From positions 1 to 64,000 of the forward strand of contig DAXETY010000019.1 of the NCBI GenBank assembly GCA_051155755.1: 64,000 bases of DNA, read 5' to 3'. This DNA comes from DAXETY01 sp051155755 (GTDB taxonomy: Bacteria > Desulfobacterota > Desulfobacteria > Desulfobacterales > SG8-13). The translations under genes were made by a program, and so were the position numbers. The notes beneath the pieces are model-generated. The model searched no databases and was not told the DNA's origin. It saw only the letters and a list, made by a program, of their open reading frames with translations. Positions within the stretch are counted from its first letter, which is position 1. The number at the start of each line of letters is the position of its first letter. Below, piece after piece: positions 58,631 to 64,000 of this stretch.

Positions 58631-59641
58631 TCAGGTTACCTTTCGAGCCGGTTGCGGACGATCGGCCCGGCTTTCGATGCGCTGGATCACCCAGCGCTGC
58701 AGCTTTTTCGGATCTTTGTAGTCCATCGTCGGTTTCAGGTCGTTTACAGCGATTTCCGCCCGGGCCATGCTTTTATGGCCGCCGGCGGAACCAAATTGGC
58801 CGAAACTCTGATTGGCCACTGTGCCTGCATTTTTCCGAATGCCGTCATTGCGCAGGATCAGGACCAGTTTTTTTTCATGAATGCCCGAGACAATGCTCCA
58901 CTGGATCGTGTCGACCCGCATGAAAAAATCGGCGATCAACACGCATACATCCGGATTGACCACCGAGCCCAGGTGTACGTAAACACGGCCTTTGCGCAGT
59001 TGCATCTGCTGCAGCGCCAGTTTGAAATATTTCAGGAAATCAATTCGCAGTTCGGCCTGTTCGATCTTGCGTGCCAGATGGATGTTGGCGTGCTTGAAAA
59101 GGAATTGGAATGCGCGGACATCTTCGAGTTGTGTTTGGCGCTCGAAATTTCGGGTGTCGGTTTTTATGGCATAGAACAATCCGGTGGCAAGCTTGACAGA
59201 AGGTTTGACATGGGCGGCCCGGATGTACTCGGTCATCACAGAAGCCGTGGCACCGTATCGCGGCCGAATATCCATGAACGCGGCCTTCGCACCGCTGTCG
59301 GGATGATGATCGATGATCGCCGCGATGGTAAATCGGCCGAAGGCTTCATGGTGCGCCGGCTGTGAATCGACCATGACGACCCGCTCGTAGGCGTTCGAAT
59401 CGACTTCGTCGACGTGGGTCATTTTGACCGACAGCAGGCGGATCATGGCCAAATTGTCAGGCCGATTGATTTCGTTGACATGCGCAATGGTGGTGGAGCC
59501 AACTTTGTGCCGGAGCAGTCGGCTGACGGCCATCGCACTGGCGATGGCATCCGGATCCGCATTGATCAATATCAACACTCGATCGTTTCCGGCGAACTGA
59601 TCCCGGAACCGGCGCAGCCGTTCGGCATTGGATAAGGCCAT
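58631..59641 (-). CDS. DHH-family phosphoesterase (NrnA/RecJ-like)
   Basis: A 336-aa DHH/DHHA1 protein. Motifs in order are LINADPDAIASAMAVSRLL (a variant of the first Asp motif), MVDSQP, AIIDHHPDSG (the DHH motif), and the C-terminal DHHA1 GGHKSMARAEI. NrnA-type enzymes degrade short oligoribonucleotides or dephosphorylate pAp, and pAp handling would be useful to an organism with active sulfur metabolism, though this is inference. The first motif lacks one His of typical NrnA. The start ATG 59641 removes a non-conserved leader. Confidence 0.82.
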   Translation of the reverse strand: MALSNAERLRRFRDQFAGNDRVLILINADPDAIASAMAVSRLLRHKVGSTTIAHVNEINRPDNLAMIRLLSVKMTHVDEVDSNAYERVVMVDSQPAHHEAFGRFTIAAIIDHHPDSGAKAAFMDIRPRYGATASVMTEYIRAAHVKPSVKLATGLFYAIKTDTRNFERQTQLEDVRAFQFLFKHANIHLARKIEQAELRIDFLKYFKLALQQMQLRKGRVYVHLGSVVNPDVCVLIADFFMRVDTIQWSIVSGIHEKKLVLILRNDGIRKNAGTVANQSFGQFGSAGGHKSMARAEIAVNDLKPTMDYKDPKKLQRWVIQRIESRADRPQPARKVT

Positions 59642-59774
59642 GGGTTTCCCACTAAGCACTGCTGATTCGGAAGACCGAAATCGAGCGATTTTCGAAAATG
59701 CCACCATGGTGGCCCCGACGACCGACTCCCTGCATTCGAATTCACGATTCGAAATTCATCAGACGGGTTGTTAA

Positions 59775-59785
59775 TTTGAAACGCT
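59775..59785 (+). repeat. Short intergenic motif TTTGAAACGCT
   Basis: Exact copy in the gap between clpB and the DHH gene, followed by GATTTCGG, as at 63465 (CAGTTTCGG). Confidence 0.6.
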
Positions 59786-59851
59786 GATTTCGGGAATCCG
59801 TCGCCTGATCAATATACGCAGGGTCCCATTCGATGACAACCCCAAATAAAA

Positions 59852-59881
59852 CGCGGGGATGATTCGCTGTTCATCCCCGCG
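59852..59881 (-). terminator. Rho-independent terminator of clpB
   Basis: CGCGGGGATGA and TCATCCCCGCG form an 11-bp stem with an 8-nt loop. On the minus strand it is followed by TTTTATTT, 30 nt after the clpB stop. Confidence 0.88.
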
Positions 59882-59911
59882 CAAATTTATGGTCGACGAT
59901 CCGGCGGGTGG

Positions 59912-62509
59912 TCAGACCGCCGCCTCGGATTCGGTATGAAACACGAAGCGGTCCCCCTCGGATTCGACCCGGATGCGGGCGCCTTCCCGAACCGTACCCT
60001 GAAGAATTTCCAGAGACAGGGGGTTTTCGACGTTTTTCTGAATCACTCGTTTCAGGGGACGCGCCCCGTATACCGGATCATAGCCCATCTGCGCCAGCTT
60101 CTGTCGGCTTTCATCGGACAGCACCAGTTCGATGTGTCGGTCTTTCAGGCGCTTGGCCAAAGCGGAGATCTGAATGTCGACAATCCGGGCCAATTGTTCA
60201 CGGGTCAGATTGTGAAAAATGATGATATCATCGATTCGGTTCAAGAATTCCGGCTTAAAGTTTGCTCGCAACGCCTCTGTGACGCGGGTTTCCATTTCTG
60301 CCCGCTGCTCGCTGCCCAGTTCCTGGATCCACTGACTGCCGATATTGGAGGTCATGACCACGATCGTATTCTTGAAGTCTACCGTGCGGCCGTGACCGTC
60401 GGTCATGCGTCCGTCGTCGAGAATCTGCAGCAAAATATTGAAGACCTCCGGATGGGCTTTTTCGATTTCGTCAAACAGCACGACCGAATAGGGCCTGCGA
60501 CGTACGGATTCCGTCAGATAGCCACCTTCTTCGTAGCCGACATATCCCGGCGGAGCGCCGATCAGCCGGGCCACGGCGTGCTTTTCCATGTATTCGGTCA
60601 TGTCGATGCGGATGATGGCCTGTTCGTCGTCGAACAGGAACGCCGCCAGAGCTTTGGCCAGCTCGGTTTTGCCGACGCCGGTGGGGCCCATGAAAATAAA
60701 CGAGCCGATGGGCCGATTGGGGTCCTGCAAACCGGAACGGGCCCGGCGCACCGCATTGGCGACCGCTTCAATGGCCTCCTGTTGGCCGATCACCCGGCGA
60801 CTGAGGCGTTGCTCCATTCGAAGCAGCTTTTCGCGTTCCCCCTCCATCATCTTGCTGACCGGAATGCCGGTCCAACGGGAAACCACCTCGGCCACGTCTT
60901 CGTCATCGACTTCTTCTTTGAGCATTTTGCGTTCGGCCTGGAGTTGTTCCAGCGTTTCATTGGCCGCCTGAAGTTGGTTCTGCAGTTCGATCAGGCGACC
61001 GTAACGGATTTCCGCCACCCGGGTCAGGTCCCCCCGTCGTTCGGCCTGCTGAGCCTCCACGCCGAGTTGCTCCTGTTTTTCCTTGATCGAACGGATCCGC
61101 TGAATCAGGTCTTTTTCGTTTTGCCAATGCGCCTTCATCGCATGCAGTTCTTCTTTCAGGGCGCCGATTTCGGATTCGAGTTTTTGCAGCCGCTGACGCG
61201 AATCCGGGTCGGACTCTTTTTTCAACGCCTCGCGTTCGATCTCCGCCTGGGTGATCCGGCGCTGGATTTCATCGATTTCAGAAGGCATGCTGTCGATTTC
61301 GATGCGCAGTTTGGAAGCGCACTCATCGATTAAATCGATGGCCTTATCCGGCAGAAACCGGTCGGTAATGTAGCGATGCGACAATGTCGCGGCGGCGACA
61401 ATGGCGGCGTCTTTAATGCGGACACCGTGATGGACCTCGTATTTTTCCTTGAGTCCGCGCAGAATCGAAATGGTGTCTTCCACTGTGGGCTGGCGCACCA
61501 GCACCGGTTGAAAGCGTCGTTCCAGGGCCGCATCCTTTTCAATGTATTTGCGATACTCGTTCAAGGTGGTGGCGCCCACACAACGCAGGGTCCCGCGAGC
61601 CAGAGCCGGTTTGAGCATGTTGGATGCATCCACCGCACCTTCGGCGGCACCGGCGCCGACCAGCGTGTGCAGTTCGTCGATGAAAAGAATGATTTCCCCC
61701 TCGGCTTTTTCCACCTCTTTGATGACGGCTTTCAACCGATCTTCGAATTCCCCGCGATATTTTGCCCCGGCAATCAGCGCACCCATGTCCAGGGCCACCA
61801 GTTTGCGGTTTTTCAAACTTTCAGACACGTCGCCGGCCACGATCCGCTGGGCGAGTCCCTCAACGATGGCGGTTTTGCCGACACCGGGTTCACCGATCAG
61901 CACCGGATTGTTTTTTGTCCGGCGGGACAACACCTGTACGATACGCCGGATTTCCTCATCCCGGCCGATCACCGGATCGAGATTGCCCCTGCGCGCCAGG
62001 TCGGTCAGGTCACGACTGTACTTTTCCAGAGCCTGATATTTTTCCTCCGGATTCGGATCCGTAATTCGCTGGGATCCCCGGATTTCCTTCAGGACCTTCA
62101 GAAGCGCGTCCCTTTCGATGCCCTGGCGGCGGAAAATCCGGGTCGATTCGCCCTCCTTGTGGTCACAGACGGCCAGCAGCAAATGTTCCACGCTGACGTA
62201 CTCGTCTTTCATTTTGGCTGCTTCGGAAAAGGCCGCTTCCAGTACGGCTTTCGTTCGTGGAGAAATGTGCGGTTCCGCGGCCTGACCGACCTTCGGTAGT
62301 CGCTCGAGGGCCTGTTCGACCTCCTGTTTCAGGGTTTCCACCGCGACGCCCAGCTTGCGGAATATGGCCGTGGCGATGCCTTCGGTATTGTTGAGCATGG
62401 CTGCCAGGAGGTGTTCGGGCTCGATTTGTGGATTCCGGTGCTGCGAGGCCTTCGCCTGCGCGTCCTGAATCAGTTCCTGGGACTTGATGGTGAATTTGTC
62501 AAAGCGCAT
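59912..62509 (-). CDS. clpB: ATP-dependent disaggregase ClpB
   Basis: A hexameric AAA+ chaperone that with DnaK extracts proteins from aggregates. The 865-aa protein has the N-terminal Clp_N repeats (MRFDKFTIKSQELIQDAQ; EHLLAAML, EHLLLAVCD). The first AAA domain has GEPGVGKT and the coiled-coil M domain (about 400-530) follows. The second AAA domain has GPTGVGKTELAKALA and the C-terminal D2-small domain. No IGF/L-type ClpP-binding loop is evident, as expected for ClpB. It is monocistronic with a terminator. No CIRCE or clear sigma-32 promoter is seen. Confidence 0.97.
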   Translation of the reverse strand: MRFDKFTIKSQELIQDAQAKASQHRNPQIEPEHLLAAMLNNTEGIATAIFRKLGVAVETLKQEVEQALERLPKVGQAAEPHISPRTKAVLEAAFSEAAKMKDEYVSVEHLLLAVCDHKEGESTRIFRRQGIERDALLKVLKEIRGSQRITDPNPEEKYQALEKYSRDLTDLARRGNLDPVIGRDEEIRRIVQVLSRRTKNNPVLIGEPGVGKTAIVEGLAQRIVAGDVSESLKNRKLVALDMGALIAGAKYRGEFEDRLKAVIKEVEKAEGEIILFIDELHTLVGAGAAEGAVDASNMLKPALARGTLRCVGATTLNEYRKYIEKDAALERRFQPVLVRQPTVEDTISILRGLKEKYEVHHGVRIKDAAIVAAATLSHRYITDRFLPDKAIDLIDECASKLRIEIDSMPSEIDEIQRRITQAEIEREALKKESDPDSRQRLQKLESEIGALKEELHAMKAHWQNEKDLIQRIRSIKEKQEQLGVEAQQAERRGDLTRVAEIRYGRLIELQNQLQAANETLEQLQAERKMLKEEVDDEDVAEVVSRWTGIPVSKMMEGEREKLLRMEQRLSRRVIGQQEAIEAVANAVRRARSGLQDPNRPIGSFIFMGPTGVGKTELAKALAAFLFDDEQAIIRIDMTEYMEKHAVARLIGAPPGYVGYEEGGYLTESVRRRPYSVVLFDEIEKAHPEVFNILLQILDDGRMTDGHGRTVDFKNTIVVMTSNIGSQWIQELGSEQRAEMETRVTEALRANFKPEFLNRIDDIIIFHNLTREQLARIVDIQISALAKRLKDRHIELVLSDESRQKLAQMGYDPVYGARPLKRVIQKNVENPLSLEILQGTVREGARIRVESEGDRFVFHTESEAAV

Positions 62510-62580
62510 GAAGTCTGAACCTCACTTTATTGAATTTTAGGCGCACGTTTGCCGGTCACGTGCAATCGCATTTGCAACGA

Positions 62581-62608
62581 AAATAACAACAAAACCCGTC
62601 CTGTCAAT
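62581..62608 (-). promoter_or_regulatory. Possible promoter of clpB
   Basis: On the minus strand TTGACA (62608-62603) and TATTTT (62586-62581) are 16 nt apart, about 70-100 nt before clpB, in an AT-rich gap. Confidence 0.4.
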
Positions 62609-62717
62609 GAGTATTAATAATAACATATAAAAAGTAATGAAACAGAAATGCGGAGCTGCGCCCGACCGGGGGATCGCTGTCCGGCGGGATCGAAATCCAC
62701 CCGGTTACAGGTGCTTG

Positions 62718-63140
62718 TTACAAGGTTGAGAAAGACGGCACTTGAGGCTGGAATGCGGAATGACAAGGAGGAAAGGGGGGCTGACTGCGGACCAGTCGTT
62801 CCAGTTGCTTTCGATGAGTGTCGCTCAAGGTGCCGAATGCGACGCTGTGTCTCCGAATCGACATCGCGCTGAAGGAAAATTCATTGGGAACGGCAACGTC
62901 GGAAACGGTGCGAAAGGGAATGCCTTCCAGGTAAATCCGGGGGCGCGGCTGCAGAATCACCAGCTCGGCATCCTGCTCGGGTACGGCCGTGCCCATTTCG
63001 ACGTAGCGGAAGGCCAGGCCTCCCGGGCCGATGTCGAGCAGTTGACCGAGAATCTCTGCATTCGGCTTCAGGGTCACAATCACGCCGTCCGGCATCGGAT
63101 ATCGGGGAAATTTCCGTTTTTCGGAACTTTGAGGGATCAT
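62718..63140 (-). CDS. PilZ domain protein
   Basis: A 140-aa protein with one PilZ domain, a c-di-GMP receptor fold. The N-terminal basic motif SEKRKFPRYPM (RxxxR-type) and the later DIGPGGLAFRYV (D/N-x-S-x-x-G-type with Gly-Pro in the middle) are the ligand-binding signature. The remaining residues form beta strands plus a short basic C terminus. The frame runs on upstream to 63650 through repeat copy C, but ATG 63140 with GGAGC just upstream and a strong promoter decides the start. Target process (motility, adhesion or regulation) is unknown. Confidence 0.85.
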   Translation of the reverse strand: MIPQSSEKRKFPRYPMPDGVIVTLKPNAEILGQLLDIGPGGLAFRYVEMGTAVPEQDAELVILQPRPRIYLEGIPFRTVSDVAVPNEFSFSAMSIRRHSVAFGTLSDTHRKQLERLVRSQPPFPPCHSAFQPQVPSFSTL

Positions 63141-63192
63141 GGGCTCCTTCCTGGTATGCGGATCGAAGTTGCCGAAGTTCAGGCTGACATGA

Positions 63193-63221
63193 AATATACA
63201 ACGTATTATATTGTATGTCAA
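63193..63221 (-). promoter_or_regulatory. Sigma-70-type promoter of the PilZ gene
   Basis: On the minus strand TTGACA (63221-63216) and TATATT (63198-63193) are separated by exactly 17 nt, giving a predicted leader of about 45 nt. The surroundings contain an AT-rich imperfect palindrome (ACAACGTATTATATTGT) that could bind a regulator. Apart from this and the repeats, the 382-nt gap 63141-63522 holds no gene. Confidence 0.7.
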
Positions 63222-63306
63222 CAGATTGTTGCCACTACATCTTGTTGTATCGAACATGATTGCGGTTTTATTTGACGGAACCGGATCATGTGCGTTATGC
63301 CTGACA

Positions 63307-63437
63307 ATGATTCTTGCCAAACCGGTTGCGACTGCAAGTTCAACATCGAAGCCCCAAAGTGCTTCTGTCTTTTCTTGCCAGCGGCGAGTGCCGCAGCCAG
63401 AAAATTCAAGCCACCCGCTTTGCAGGTGGTTGTTGAC
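63307..63437 (-). repeat. Structured dispersed repeat, copy C (full length)
   Basis: On the minus strand it matches copy A over its whole length, including CTGGCAAGAAAAGACAGAAG and GCTTCGATGTTGAACTTGCA. Changes in stems are largely pairing-preserving: CCACCTGC with GCGGGTGG, GCGGC with GCCGC, GAAGC with GCTTC. It lies between the PilZ promoter and the selenoprotein gene. Confidence 0.8.
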
Positions 63438-63464
63438 GCGGCGGGTTCGGTTTTTTTTGAAAAA

Positions 63465-63475
63465 TTTGAAACGCT
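63465..63475 (+). repeat. Short intergenic motif TTTGAAACGCT
   Basis: Exact copy 47 nt upstream of the selenoprotein start, followed by CAGTTTCGG; GAAAC and GTTTC could pair as a small hairpin. Confidence 0.6.
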
Positions 63476-63522
63476 CAGTTTCGGTTGGTCTCAATTGAGC
63501 GCCGGGAGCATGGGAGAAGGTT

Positions 63523-64000
63523 ATGGGAAAATATCGATGGATGATTGGATTGATGGTGGCGGTATTCTCGGCAGCCGTAGCGGGGGCCGAGACGGCACCG
63601 CCGCCGGAAGGCGGGAGGTTGCCGGAAATCGTACTGCCGGCGCCCGACAATACCGAACATCGTCTCTATCTTGGCATCCGCAACGGGGACGGTGTCTTTC
63701 GGATTACGGATATCGACGCCGATGTTGTCATCATTGAAATATTCAGCATGTACTGACCGCACTGCCAGCGGGAGGCTCCCACTGTAAATCGAATTTTCCG
63801 AGAAATCGAAAATGATCCGAAACTGAAAGACAGGGTGAAAATGATCGGCATCGGGGTGGGAAATTCAGCCTTTGAAGTCGAGTATTTCCGCCAGACCTAT
63901 GAGATTCCGTTTCCGCTTTTTTCGGACGGTGACTTCGAAATCCACAAAAAACTGGGTGAAGTTCGAACGCCGTATTTCATGGGCGTGAGAATCAACGGCG
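63523..64000 (+). CDS. Probable selenoprotein: exported thioredoxin-fold/redoxin with UxxC active site (3' end beyond window)
   Basis: A thiol (selenol) oxidoreductase, exported or periplasmic. The start ATG has GGAGAAGG upstream. A signal peptide covers about residues 1-22 (ending AVAGA). A redoxin-like region follows, up to IIEIFSMY, then TGA at 63754-63756 (codon 78). Beyond it the frame stays open to the window end and keeps family sequence: PHCQREAPTVNRIFREIEND, MIGIGVGNSAFEVEYF, PFPLFSDGDF, and VRTPYFMGVRING with the cis-Pro loop of thioredoxins. The TGA replaces the first Cys of a CPHC motif, giving UPHC. A hairpin follows 10 nt later. A conventional stop would cut the protein before its active site. 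Sec insertion is inferred; no selenocysteine machinery is in the window. Confidence 0.85.
63754..63784 (+). promoter_or_regulatory. SECIS-like element: in-frame UGA with downstream hairpin
   Basis: After the UGA, CAGCGGGA (63766-63773) pairs with TCCCACTG (63777-63784), with one C-A mismatch, around the apical loop GGC at 63774-63776. The loop lies 18-20 nt after the UGA and begins with G, matching the known geometry of bacterial SECIS elements read by SelB. Confidence 0.7.

Noticed and set aside
1..64000. CRISPR arrays, tRNA or rRNA genes, insertion sequences, prophage
   Set aside because: I read through intergenic gaps on both strands and found no regularly spaced repeats, no cloverleaf-like segment with a typical T-loop, and no transposase, integrase or phage protein.

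Overview
The window reads as chromosomal DNA of a sulfate-reducing deltaproteobacterium (Desulfobacterota), most likely of the Desulfobacteraceae/Desulfosarcinaceae type. The evidence is a complete dsrA-dsrB-dsrD operon with a CbiA-like amidase gene (dsrN-like), a periplasmic tetraheme cytochrome c3, sodium-pump decarboxylase subunits, a CcsA-type cytochrome c assembly factor and a probable selenoprotein. Genes are dense and GC-rich, and most are ordinary vertically inherited genes. I see no prophage, CRISPR array, tRNA, rRNA or insertion sequence.

Layout. 0-5.9 kb: molybdenum cofactor genes (mobA, moaE, moaC), mltA, a Roadblock-domain protein, tatB-tatC and cytochrome c3. 6.1-13.5 kb, minus strand: the dissimilatory sulfite reductase operon dsrA-dsrB-dsrD-dsrN-like-prmA-like, behind a TPR protein and an unrecognised protein. 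13.7-17.7 kb: a DapA-family enzyme, a YkgJ-type Cys-cluster protein, a PPC/DUF296 protein and ilvE. 17.8-30.0 kb: a five-gene glycogen cluster (UDP-glucose pyrophosphorylase, bifunctional debranching enzyme, phosphorylase, synthase, branching enzyme) with a eukaryote-like flavour. 30.1-32.3 kb: a lytic transglycosylase and a decayed PHP/UvrD-type helicase gene.

32.4-50.7 kb looks origin-proximal. It holds an RdgC-like gene pair, an AT-rich segment with DnaA-box-like sites, dnaN-gyrB, an archaeal-type thymidylate synthase, asnS, degQ, a B12-binding radical SAM protein and rng. Then comes the classic rpmH-rnpA-yidD-yidC-khpB-mnmE block, ending in a perfect 16-bp parS palindrome. dnaA is not present. 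50.7-59.7 kb: a second YkgJ protein, oxaloacetate-decarboxylase-type beta and gamma subunits, fabD, and a tetrapyrrole/cytochrome cluster (hemA, ccsA, precorrin-2 dehydrogenase) that can feed siroheme to DsrAB and heme to c3. MBL-fold and DHH-family hydrolases follow. 59.9-64 kb: clpB, a PilZ protein and, at the right edge, a thioredoxin-fold gene whose UxxC active site is encoded by an in-frame TGA followed by a SECIS-like hairpin.

Two repeat families link distant intergenic regions. One is a structured element of about 130 bp with three copies (1.1, 15.8 and 63.4 kb). The other is a short motif, TTTGAAACGCT, with four exact and two near-exact copies, all in or at the edges of intergenic gaps. 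All calls come from reading the sequence and comparing it with remembered families; no database search was run.
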